From 20CM-2-55-15 sp963738025 (lineage in GTDB: Bacteria; Acidobacteriota; Terriglobia; 20CM-2-55-15), in assembly GCA_963738025.1 (NCBI GenBank), contig CAVTWA010000003.1, positions 124,001-188,000 of the forward strand: a DNA stretch of 64,000 nucleotides, written 5' to 3'. A model generated the notes under the pieces. It was given only the letters and a program-made list of their open reading frames with translations. It ran no database searches and was not told the DNA's origin. Positions within the stretch are counted from its first letter, which is position 1. Every line of letters starts with the position of its first letter. Shown here piece after piece: positions 1 through 10,000 of the stretch. Position numbers and translations under genes: made by a program.

Positions 1-120
1 GTCTTTAACTTTCTCGATGCGCAGAGGGCCTGGAGTTTTCTGCGCCTGTGTGTAGACCACCCAACCGCTCTGCAGAACGAATGCCGCAAACAGAATGCAT
101 GCCAGTGTCAGCCGTTTCAT
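1..120 (-). CDS. N-terminus of exported MBL-fold metallo-hydrolase (partial)
   Basis: Forty codons run off the left edge from an ATG at 118-120. The product opens with a signal peptide (MKRLTLACILFAAFVLQSG) followed by TQAQ, a probable cleavage region, and then PLRIEKVKD. That last string resembles the strand that precedes 'NLYxI' at the start of exported metallo-beta-lactamase-fold hydrolases. A GAGG ribosome site lies 9 bases upstream, and the gene begins 11 bp after the stop of the preceding minus-strand gene, so it is probably the third gene of that operon. The zinc-binding HxHxDH motif would lie outside the window, so the family call is an inference from the first 40 residues only. Confidence 0.5.
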   Translation of the reverse strand, partial: MKRLTLACILFAAFVLQSGWVVYTQAQKTPGPLRIEKVKD

Positions 121-131
121 TTCCAGAGACC

Positions 132-1007
132 TCAGGGCACGATGTCGCTGGTGCGATTGACGGATTTCTGAGCACCGACCATGAGGCTGGAAGCGAAATT
201 GTTTTCCTGGCAAATGTACTCGAAAAGTTCGGTTCCCGCCTGCCAGAAGAGGAAGAACCCGCTCGTCCAGGGCGCCGTGTAAGCGCCCGGATCATCGACG
301 GTGACTTCGTATTTCGTGGTATCGGAATCTGTCCGGGTAAAACGCTCGATAAGATGCAGCTTGTCCGTTGTCGGAAAACCGTATCGATCCATCCAGAAGC
401 TCTCATTAAAGCCGACGGTATCAACGACCAGCGTATCGCCATCCCAACGCCCCGTCGAGTGGCCGTAATACGAAGGCACGAGGTCTTTCGGGTGTGGACG
501 GCCATCCATGAAGATGGTGCGAAAAGTATGTGGACCGCCGATATCAAAGATGAACACACGCTGCTCTACCGTATTCGATACAAACTCGACTCCGTAAGGC
601 GTGAGAAATTGACGCGGGCCGCCTGACGGCTTGCAACGGGTGTGGGGTTCGAACTGGTTCTCGCGGCGGTACGCTTGCAGCGCTTTAGCCCATGGCTGAA
701 AAGGGACGTCCGCATTCTTCAGCTTGCCGGGGAAACGCGCTGCAGCTGGAATTGGAAACTGCGCGTCGAGAGGATCCCCAGGATCCGGATCCACAAGCCG
801 CTCGGCTCCGCCCGCACCCGGAAGCCAGACGCCTAATTCGCCCGGTATTGGGCCAAAACTGATCCGCCCATCCGCACCTCGCGGTGCAGGACGCGCCGGC
901 GGTCGCCCACGCTGCCCGCGTTGGCCGCCCCCTTGGCCGCCTTGCGCAAAACTTGAAACAGTCATCAACAACAAGACAACAACTGAAGCAAACATTCGAA
1001 ATTTCAT
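132..1007 (-). CDS. Secreted protein of the acidobacterial 'GxWDGDTLVVDT' family, function unknown
   Basis: The product has 291 residues. A signal peptide (MKFRMFASVVVLLLMTVSSFAQ) is followed by a Gly/Arg/Pro-rich linker and then a domain carrying FQPWAKALQAYRR, FMDGRPHP, YYGHSTGRWDGDTLVVDT, LHLIERFTRTD and YEVTVDDPGAYTAPW. The same motif order recurs in four other proteins of this window (near 47 kb, 60 kb, 61 kb and 63 kb), so this is a paralogous exported family. I know of no demonstrated activity for it. The ATG at 1007 was preferred to longer forms because it begins the signal peptide. It follows the alpha/beta hydrolase gene by 8 bp and shares its operon. The protein is presumably periplasmic or outside the cell. 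Confidence 0.85.
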   Translation of the reverse strand: MKFRMFASVVVLLLMTVSSFAQGGQGGGQRGQRGRPPARPAPRGADGRISFGPIPGELGVWLPGAGGAERLVDPDPGDPLDAQFPIPAAARFPGKLKNADVPFQPWAKALQAYRRENQFEPHTRCKPSGGPRQFLTPYGVEFVSNTVEQRVFIFDIGGPHTFRTIFMDGRPHPKDLVPSYYGHSTGRWDGDTLVVDTVGFNESFWMDRYGFPTTDKLHLIERFTRTDSDTTKYEVTVDDPGAYTAPWTSGFFLFWQAGTELFEYICQENNFASSLMVGAQKSVNRTSDIVP

Positions 1008-1015
1008 GGCTGATC

Positions 1016-2404
1016 TTAAAAGTCGACCTTGGCGGCGTCTGCCAGAATCATGTCGCGGTAAACCGGCAACGACCAACCTGCTTTTTCGAGTTCGCTCATT
1101 CGCTTTTCGACGCTCTTCTGGTAGTTCTTCTTCGTACCGTAAAACTGTTTCAGCTGATCTTTTGAAAAATCGGTTTGATCAGCTGCCAGCCCGCACATCT
1201 GACTGGCGGCCTGTTGCCCGCCTTTTGCAATGTATGCACTCGGATTCGCAATCAACGACGACGCGGCTTCGTTGGGAACGGCATACTTCGCGATCGGGAA
1301 ATCGACATACGGGTTGCGGACGCCACCGCGCGGATTGCCTCGCTCGTCGAGGATCATCGCTGTCCCCTCTTTCATGATTCGATCCGCTTTGGGCGGCACG
1401 GTCCCCTTGTCAACCCACTGGAGTAAATGATTAAGAGCCACAGACATATAGGCTTGCATCGGGAAATTGCTGAGCGGGTACTTGCAGGGGTTGGGTTGAA
1501 GCCGGACGTTATCGCGGCTATCCACGTGTCCCATGCCGGGGAATTCATACGCTCTGTACTGGTCGCCGGGCATATCTCCGTCGGGGCGCGTGGTGATGTT
1601 GGCTGCTCGAACTTCGAGCATGCTCGGAACTTGAACCAGCGGCACATCCACCGGGCGGATTACGGACCCATTCGACGTCGGCAAAAAGCCGTCGTAGATA
1701 CGCTGCATCGTTGGCGTTCGGTACACCATGTGAGCGGGCAGGTATTGAATCAGCGTTCCAGCGGTTGCCGAGGTTCCAGCCAGAATTATCTTTCGCACAG
1801 GCAAGCCGGCAAACGGACCCGTATCTTTGGACTTGATCAGCGAGCCAACCTGAGCCAGGATTTCACTCGTCTGGGCGGGAGCAACCTGAAGATCCTTATA
1901 GCGCTCCTTGTTGGAGTCGACCACAAGCTGTAGACCACCCGCAAGAACCTCAACGGCGGCATGACCGGAACTCATTGTGTAAATGGACGTAAATTCGAAC
2001 ATGTGCGCCGATCCACTTGGATGCATCGGCTCGACAAGCACGAGACCGCTGAATTTGGAATTGTTGGAAGGCTTGCGCACGACAAGCCGTGTCTTATACG
2101 GTTGCCCATTCGCCGTACCGGAAATGAAATACTCTTTGGCTTCATATTTAAAAGTCGTAAGACCTTTCCCTGGAGCCAGAGACGGCGTCGATTCGTATAT
2201 CGGACCTGGCCCGGTAATCTGGTCCGATACGGATGGCAATGAAACCGCTGTCGGCGTTTGAGGCAGGTTTGCGGCGGGAGCCCCTCCAGGCCCGCGACCA
2301 CCGCCTTGTCCGCGCCCCTGTCCCTGCGGTGAGGCGACCACGGTGATTACAAGTAACGCAATAGCGAACGAACCAACGGTCAACCCAAGCCTCAGTTTCA
2401 TCAT
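1016..2404 (-). CDS. Exported alpha/beta hydrolase domain-containing protein (Abhydrolase_10 type)
   Basis: The product has 462 residues, with a signal peptide (MMKLRLGLTVGSFAIALLVITVVA) and a Gly/Arg/Gln-rich spacer. The body matches the alpha/beta hydrolase family PF20091 as I remember it: LVVRKPSNNSKFSGLVLVEP, the nucleophile elbow GTSATAG (Ser in G-x-S), a 'YDGFLP' segment and the late PGMGHVDSRDN His region. Substrate is unknown; members are esterase-like. Two ATGs are adjacent (2404 and 2401); GGAG is closer to ideal spacing for the second. It is the first gene of a minus-strand operon with the two genes to its left and is divergent from the porin gene, with a shared promoter space of under 60 bp. 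Confidence 0.85.
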   Translation of the reverse strand: MMKLRLGLTVGSFAIALLVITVVASPQGQGRGQGGGRGPGGAPAANLPQTPTAVSLPSVSDQITGPGPIYESTPSLAPGKGLTTFKYEAKEYFISGTANGQPYKTRLVVRKPSNNSKFSGLVLVEPMHPSGSAHMFEFTSIYTMSSGHAAVEVLAGGLQLVVDSNKERYKDLQVAPAQTSEILAQVGSLIKSKDTGPFAGLPVRKIILAGTSATAGTLIQYLPAHMVYRTPTMQRIYDGFLPTSNGSVIRPVDVPLVQVPSMLEVRAANITTRPDGDMPGDQYRAYEFPGMGHVDSRDNVRLQPNPCKYPLSNFPMQAYMSVALNHLLQWVDKGTVPPKADRIMKEGTAMILDERGNPRGGVRNPYVDFPIAKYAVPNEAASSLIANPSAYIAKGGQQAASQMCGLAADQTDFSKDQLKQFYGTKKNYQKSVEKRMSELEKAGWSLPVYRDMILADAAKVDF

Positions 2405-2462
2405 TTCTCCTTTTGGTTGCCCGGTAGTCTATCGCAAATTCACGGCTGCCAAAATCCTTAGT

Positions 2463-3911
2463 GTGAAGACGGGAATCAAGATCGCCGCCGTTGTTCTCGT
2501 GCTTTTGTTCTGCGTATCAGCGGCAACGGCGCAAGACGACGTCACCACGCAGCATGGGTCCAGCGGGCCTGACGGCGCGTGGATTACGGGGCCGGCCTCC
2601 AATCCGTTGAGCTTCCTGAACGGTCCTGCGTACCGGACCTTCGCTTCTGCCGCGCCGTATCGTGTTCGCGATTTCCAGCCAGTGAGTCTCTTGAATCAGT
2701 CCCTGCCGAAATGGATAGCATTTGAGGCAGAGGAACGTCTTCGCTTCGAAAGCTACCAGGACGGAGGTTTTGCGGCCGGGAATCATGACAGCTATATACT
2801 GAACCGCTTTCGCTACCAGATGGATCTTCGGCCGAACACTTGGTTAAAGTTCGTAACCCAGGTTCAGGACGCGAGGCCGTTCTTTCAAAAGCCTCCTATC
2901 GGTGTACCCAATGAAAATACCTGGGACCTCAAGCTCGCATACCTGGAAGCAGGCGATCCGGAACGACAGTGGGTCAGCGTGCGTTTTGGCCGCCAGCTCA
3001 TCAATTACAACAACACGATCATCGCGAATTCTGAATGGCGTGATCAGGGCCGTTCTTACGACGCGCTTGCGACCAACCTTCACTTCGGCCGCTTTCGGGC
3101 CGGCATCTTTACGGCGTATCCCGTCATCACCAGAGACGCAGGCTTAAGCCGCCATGAAAAAGACAACAGCATTTCAGGAGTGTATGGCCGTCTTACGGAC
3201 GTCATTCCCCAGGCAGTCGTCGAACCGTTTGTGCTCCAGCGGAAACAGCCGAATGTCTCGGGAGCCAGGCAGAGCGAAACCGCGTTGGGAATACGCCTGA
3301 AAGGGAAAATCGCCAGCCGGCTTGACTATTCTTCTGAAGTCATTCTCGAAAGAGGCTCGATTGGCCCCGGATCCATTCGATCCTGGGCCGCCAGTTTCGG
3401 GGCGGCCTACACGGTAAATTCTCTGCCCTGGCACCCGCGATTGTTTACGCAATACGATTATGCTTCAGGCGATTCTCAGCCCGCAGACGGCATTCATCGC
3501 ACCTTCGACACAATGTATCCGACCGCTCACGATCGCTTCGGGATTACCGATCTATTCGGCTGGCAAAATATTGCGGCCGCTCGGGGCGGATTAACCATCG
3601 AGCCTCGTCACCGCTGGACAATCTCAGCACAATATCTGAACTTCTCGTTGGCAAAGGCCGCCGATGGTCTGTACAACAGTTCCGGTGGACTCATTTTGCG
3701 GGATCCTTCAGGCAGATCTGGAACTCACATCGGTCAGGAAGCCGACGTGTACACATGGTATGAGCTGAATCGCCACGTCAATGTGGGAGGTGGGGTCGGG
3801 CGATTGAATGGAGGTCCGTTCATCAGGCATTTGACCTCCGGTCCTGCATATACGTATCCTTACCTCGCAATCAACTTCAAGGACAACGGCAAAACCCGGG
3901 GACCGCAGTAG
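2463..3911 (+). CDS. Alginate-export-domain outer membrane porin
   Basis: The product has 482 residues from a GTG that begins a clean signal peptide (KTGIKIAAVVLVLLFCVSAATAQ). An upstream in-frame extension to 2343 would lie on top of the divergent gene's start and lacks signal character. The mature part has alternating aromatic beta strands typical of the alginate export/porin family (PF13372): WIAFEAEERLRFESYQ, NRFRYQMDLRPNTWLKFVTQ, VRFGRQLINYNNTIIANSEW and the C-terminal strand PYLAINFKDN. The DxR/RFGRQ pattern fits an 18-strand-type barrel. The substrate is unknown, since no alginate genes are nearby. No good ribosome site precedes the GTG, which lowers confidence in the start but not in the gene. 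Confidence 0.8.
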   Translation: MKTGIKIAAVVLVLLFCVSAATAQDDVTTQHGSSGPDGAWITGPASNPLSFLNGPAYRTFASAAPYRVRDFQPVSLLNQSLPKWIAFEAEERLRFESYQDGGFAAGNHDSYILNRFRYQMDLRPNTWLKFVTQVQDARPFFQKPPIGVPNENTWDLKLAYLEAGDPERQWVSVRFGRQLINYNNTIIANSEWRDQGRSYDALATNLHFGRFRAGIFTAYPVITRDAGLSRHEKDNSISGVYGRLTDVIPQAVVEPFVLQRKQPNVSGARQSETALGIRLKGKIASRLDYSSEVILERGSIGPGSIRSWAASFGAAYTVNSLPWHPRLFTQYDYASGDSQPADGIHRTFDTMYPTAHDRFGITDLFGWQNIAAARGGLTIEPRHRWTISAQYLNFSLAKAADGLYNSSGGLILRDPSGRSGTHIGQEADVYTWYELNRHVNVGGGVGRLNGGPFIRHLTSGPAYTYPYLAINFKDNGKTRGPQ

Positions 3912-3975
3912 AACTGTACAGTTCCATCTGCTGTTCGCCGGTCAGCTATCGCGGCTTCGGCAATGTCATTGAGGT

Positions 3976-4000
3976 ACCAGAGGTGAGCTTCACCTCTGGT
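3976..4000. terminator. Perfect hairpin between convergent genes
   Basis: ACCAGAGGTGA, loop GCT, TCACCTCTGGT: an 11-bp perfect stem with a 3-base loop, placed between the stops of the porin gene (3911) and the peptide synthetase (4012). There is no long T-run on either side, so it is a probable bidirectional terminator rather than a textbook one. Confidence 0.65.
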
Positions 4001-4011
4001 TAAGCAATCCG

Positions 4012-7000
4012 TCATACTTTCACTGCTTGATAGGCATCAACCTTTCGATCCCCTATTTTGAGGGTTTGTTGCGCGCGATCAAGCGACTGCGTCATATATT
4101 CCGCCCAGACGCGAATGTAGGGCTCCTTTCTAAGATCCATATGCTCGCCGAATCCCTCGTGTATTTGCAGTTCGCCTGTCGTCAGACAGGTCCAGTCGAA
4201 ACGGGGCCGATAAGACTCTCCTTCGGTCTTGAAGAGGGTAACAGGTCCAGAATATGGTCGAGGCAGGTAGTTAGCGAGCGCCTGTTGATAAATATTCAAA
4301 ATGTACGCGCTCCGAACAGAAGGCGGTAAAAGATGACCAACCGCCAGCGATGTCTTCCACCGCAGTTTCGCTATATTTCTCCTCATCCATCCTTTCTTCG
4401 GGTGGATCCGTTGTCGTAGCCTTGGCAAAAGATAACCCAGCTTTTCCTGCGGTTCGAGCGTTGCAAGCACTTGTAAATGCCGCCGAACCTCGCTGGGCAG
4501 TGGGCGTGACGATTTCGGCTTCCGTTGCTTGCCTGGAGGATCAAGCATAAATAGAAAGGGCACATGTTCACCTCTTGCCCTTAATTGCTGGGCCATTTCA
4601 AAGGCGATGACCGCACCGAAGGAATATCCGCCCAGCAAGTAGGGACCGCGCGTACGCAAGGCGAATATTTCACGGAGGTAGTACTGCGCTATCTGCTCCA
4701 CTTCCGTATAACGCGCTGCTCGACCGTCCTGGCTCTGGTGTTCAATGGCATATAGCGGCTGGTCAGGACCCAAATATTGAGGCAGTATTGCGTTGCTGGT
4801 ATCGCCATGGATCCAGAAAAAGGGCAGCTTGGATCCGCATGTCTGAATGGGTATCAGTAAGGACCAGGACTCAGGCCATTTCTGCTCCAGTGTGATGGCC
4901 AGTTGCTCGATCGTAGCCGACTGGAACAGGACGGCCACCGGAAGAGTTTTTCCAAATCGTTTTTCCAGACGCGCGATCAACCGCACTCCAAGAAGCGAAT
5001 GTCCTCCCAGATCGAAGAAATTGTCTTGGACGCCTATCGGCCTGACATCGAGCAGCTTTTCCCACTCTTCCGCCAGTTGCTGTTCCATCATCGTCCTGGG
5101 TGCAACGAAACTTGTTTGTGGATGCAATGTTTGATCAGGCTGGGGAAGCGCATGACGGTCGACCTTTCCGCTCGCCGTAAGGGGTAGGACATCGACAATC
5201 ATGAATGCCGAGGGCACCATGTAGTCAGGCAGTCGTTTAATCACGAAGTCTCGCAAATCTTGTGGTGTCGCTCGAGAGCCAGGTACAAGCACCACATATG
5301 CAATCAACCGGTTGTCACCCGACATATCCGTCTGAGCGACGACGACGACCTGACGGACGGTCGAGTTCTCCGTCAGAACCATTTCGATCTCTCCAGGCTC
5401 TACTCGGAAGCCTCGAACTTTGACCTGATGGTCCAAACGCCCAACAAATTCGAGCGTGCCGTCAGGAAGATACCGGGCGAGGTCTCCGGTCTTATACAAC
5501 CGTCCTCCGGCACCGTCGCCGAATGGATCTGGAATGAAAGCTTCGGCCGTCAAATCCGGACGCTTGTGATAGCCGCGGGCCACCCCGACACCACCGATAT
5601 GCAGTTCCCCCGGAACGCCGATCGGGACCGGATTCAAATGCCGATCCAACACGTATGTCTGAACATTCGCAATCGGCCGGCCGATCGGCACTTCGCGTGA
5701 TTGTGCGCCCGCGCCCAATTCATGCGTCGTCGCAACAACTGTAGCTTCGGTCGGGCCATACTCATTCAAAAGGCGCACTCGCCCGCGCGAACACTTGTGC
5801 CACTCCGCGACTCGTTCCGGCATTGCCTTGTCTCCACCTAAGACGACAAGCCGTAAACCATCCGGCAGCTTCAGATTCCCTGAAAAAATGTTTTCGGTCA
5901 GCTCATGCCAGTAGACGGTCGGAAGATCGAGCACCGTGATTTTCCATTCTGCGCAGTGTTGCAAGAAGACAGATGCTGTTCCAAGCATCTGATCTGTTCG
6001 GAGCACCAGCGTCGCGCCAGCGACCAGGCACGGAAAGATCTCTTCAACAGCGGTATCAAAACTAAGCGAGGCAAATTGCAGCATTCGATCTGAGGGCTGT
6101 AATTCGAATGTCGCAATGGAGGAGAAGACAAAGTTCACAAGTGAGACATGTGGTATCTCGACGGCCTTTGGTGTCCCGGTGGATCCTGACGTGTAGATCA
6201 CATAAGCCAGATGATCCGGAGTGATTCGGACATCGGAGGTTTCCGCGGACTCTTCGGAAAAGACCCACTGTGCTAAATCGACACAGACGGTCCGGGCGCT
6301 ATCCGTCCTGGCACAATTAGTCACGGCGTCAAACGAGAACTTTTCGGTAAGCAGGACCGGCGCAGCGGTGTCATTCAGAATCCAGGGAAGGCGCTCTCTG
6401 GAATGGCGAGGATCCACAGGAACATACACCCCGCCTGATTTCAGCACAGCCAGCAGAGCAACTATCATCTCCGGGGAACGCTCCATGCATAAAACGACGA
6501 GAGAACCAGAACACGCTCCGGAGCCGCGCAAATAATTGGAAAGCTGGTTTGCTCTCCGATTCAGTTCCCGATAACTCAGCCCCCGTCCCTCGAACAGGAC
6601 GGCAGTAGCTTCAGGTGTCCGTTTTGCCTGTTCCTCAAACAAGTCGTGAATACAGTTGTTCTTTGGATAGTCCGTTTTCGTTTCGTTGTATTCAACCAAC
6701 AGCGCGCGGATTTCAACATCTGACATGATCGGCAGATCGTGCAAGGAGGCGTCTGGAGCCGCTGAAGCACTGCCCAGCAAGGTTTTGAATTGCGCAACCA
6801 TTCGCTGGATCGTTGTGAGCTCAAAGAGATCGGTTTGATAAGTGAAGTTGCAACTCAAACCATCAGGGCGGTCGACCAGGTGTACGGACAAGGCAAACTT
6901 CACTGTGCCGTTTTCTACCGGGACTGTACTTACAGTCATCCCCGAAAGCGCCAATTCCTGCTCTGACGTACCTTGATGAAGAATAAACAACACCTGGAAC

Positions 7001-10000
7001 AGCGTGCCGTGGCTCAGACTGCGCTTAGAGCGCAGTCTCTCCATTAGTTTGTCGAAGGGCACTTCCTGATTTGCGTATGCGCCGAGCGCTGATTCTCGGA
7101 CTCGGTGCAACAATTGACGAAACGTTGGATTGCCTGACAGGTCGGTGCGCAACAACAACGTGTTGATGAACAGACCAATCACACTCTCAAACTCCGCCCG
7201 GTTGCGCCCACTAATCGTAGAACCGACAACAATGTCTTCCTGGCCCGTCCATCGGAAGAGTAATGCGTTGAATGCTGCGCATAGCGTCATGAACAGCGTC
7301 ACACCCTCACTACGGCTAAGAGCTTCCAGCTTTTTCTTGAGATCCTGCGGAAGGACTTCTGAGTAAGTGGCGCCCCTGAAAGTCTGTACCGCCGGTCGTG
7401 GATGATCTAGCGGCAGTTCTAGCAACCCGGGAGCTCTATCCAGCCGGTTCGACCAATAGGAAAGACGCTGTTCCAACTCTCCTTTTTGAAGGCGGTCGTG
7501 CTGCCATTGAGCAAAATCGGGGTATTGGACAGGAAGAGGTTGCAGTGGTGAAGGTTCTGACTTACAGAAAGCCTCATACAGAACCGACAGTTCCTTGAGG
7601 AAGAGCACCCAGGACCAACCATCGCTCACAATGTGGTGCATGACAAACAGCAAAACCTGCTGCGCATCCATCGACTTCAGCAGGCTGCATCGCAATAGTG
7701 GCCCTGTCGCCAGGTTAAATGGCCGCCGAGCTTCCTCACTGACCAGGAGGGTTGTTGTCTTTTCCCGCTCGTCATCGTCGCGAGCGGATACGTCAATCAC
7801 GTTCAGCTTGATCGTTAGCTCAGGAGCAACGACTTGTACCGGGGTCCCGTCAATCGATGCAAAAGTAGTCCGAAGCGATTCGTGACGTCGCACGATTTCG
7901 TTCAGGCTGTGCTCCAGCGCGGATAAGTTAAGCGCACCCTCGAGTCGAAAGGCGTGGGGCATGTTGTAGGCCGCGCTGTCAGGTGACAATTGATCAATGA
8001 ACCACATCTGTTCCTGTGTCAGGGACAGGGGAACAAAGTCACGATCAGTTCTCCGCAGAACAGATAAGTCTGTTTGATTAGAGAAATCCCGATCCTGCTC
8101 AGTTACTGCCCCAGCGGTTGCAGCATTTTTTGGACTTGATGCTATGGCTGCGGCCAAACCAGCCACGGTGGGATTGTCGAACAAAAGCCTCACCGGAAAA
8201 TCGATATGGAGAAGGTTGCGAATGCGAGAAACCAGCTGTATTGCCAGAAGTGAGTGGCCACCGAGATCGAAGAAGCTGCTGTCGATATCGACGGACTCCA
8301 GCCCGAGCAACGACGCAAAGGCGGCCGCCAAAACCGATTCCACGGGAGTCCACGGACGGCGCAACTCTCTCTGCTCTACGTTCCCTTGCGTAACGATCGG
8401 TGCCGGCAACTTGGAGCGATCGATTTTGCCATTGGAGTTTAGAGGTAAAGCTTCCAGCATGACCAAAGCCGAAGGCAGCATGTAATCCGGAAGCCTTTTC
8501 TTGAGAAAGTCCTGTAACTCGCCAGAACTCTCGGCTTTGGCTGTGCGAAGGACAACGTAAGCAATGAGCCGCTTCGAGTCGGGATTGTCTTCGCATACCG
8601 TAACTAGTGCGTGGTGGACATGAGAATGCTGTCGCAAAACGGATTCAATATCAGCAAGCTCAACACGAAATCCGCGGATCTTAATCTGATAATCCGTTCT
8701 TCCAAGAAATTCTATGCTGCCATCAGGCAGGTAACGTCCCAGATCTCCTGTCCGGTAAAGTCGCATTCCTGGATCGAAGGGACTGGGGATAAATGCTTCT
8801 GCGGTAAGGTCAGGACGGTTCAGGTAGCCGCGAGCCAACCCCGCGCCGCCGATGTATATCTCACCCGGTGTACAGATCGGCACGAGCTGAAGGTGTGCAT
8901 TCAGCAAATAAATTCTCGCGTTTGCAATTGGTCTACCTATCGGAACCGATACAGATCGGCGCGAGCCATCTTCGATGACGCGATATGTCGCGGCGCCGAC
9001 GGTTGTTTCCGTCGGTCCGTAATGATTGAAAACGGAGCAGTCTGGAGCGAGTCGCTTAACTTCCCTAACGAGGTCCCAACTTAAGGACTCGCCTCCCAGG
9101 ACAAGGCAACGTTTCGGAATAACTCGCTCGGGATGCGAACCTGTTAACAGCGCTTGCAGATGAGACGGAACTATCTTTAAACAATCGATCGAATGCTCTG
9201 AAAAGTAATCAGCCAGGGCATCCGGATCGGAAGCTCGTTCTTGCGAGATGATGTGCAGGCAGCCGCCCGAGGAGATCGCAGGAAAGATGACGGTGTTGCC
9301 CAAATCGGCAGCAAAGGTGGAAACACACGCGTAGTTCGCGCCCTCACATAATTGGAGTCGCTGCACAATTGCATTCAGGTAGTTGCTCAATTGCCGATGT
9401 TCGATGCCGACCCCCTTGGGAGTTCCTGTCGAACCTGAGGTAAACAACACGTATGCGAGGCTGGACTTGCTTGCAACATTTGCCACATCCTGGCCAGAAT
9501 GATTCGCTATAGTGGGCCAGTCCGCATCCAGATAAACAACCTGGCCGCGGGTTTCCGGAAGGCTGTCTGCAATGCCCCGTTGCGTGAGAATCGCCGCGAC
9601 CTGACAGTCATCCAGAATTACTCCAAGCCGTTCCTTTGGCAGCGCTCGATCCAATGGGACATATGCCGCGCCCGCTTTCAAAACGCTAAGCAGGCAAAGA
9701 ATCATGTTCAAGGATCGTTCAACATAAATCCCCACCAGCGTGTTGGGACCGACGCCAATCGACTGAAGATGGCGAGCTAATTGATTGGATCGGAATTCGA
9801 GTTCAGCATAAGTCCACTGCTGATCCTCGTACACAACCGCGACATTCTCCGGCGTCTGCTTTGCCTGTTTCTGAAACCGTTCGTGGATGAACTCAAATTC
9901 GTTCGAATCAGACCTCGGCTTGTTGAACTCGAACAGGATCTGCCGCCGTTCAGTGGGACTGAGAACGTCCAACTCATCGATCACAACTTCAGGGTGATTA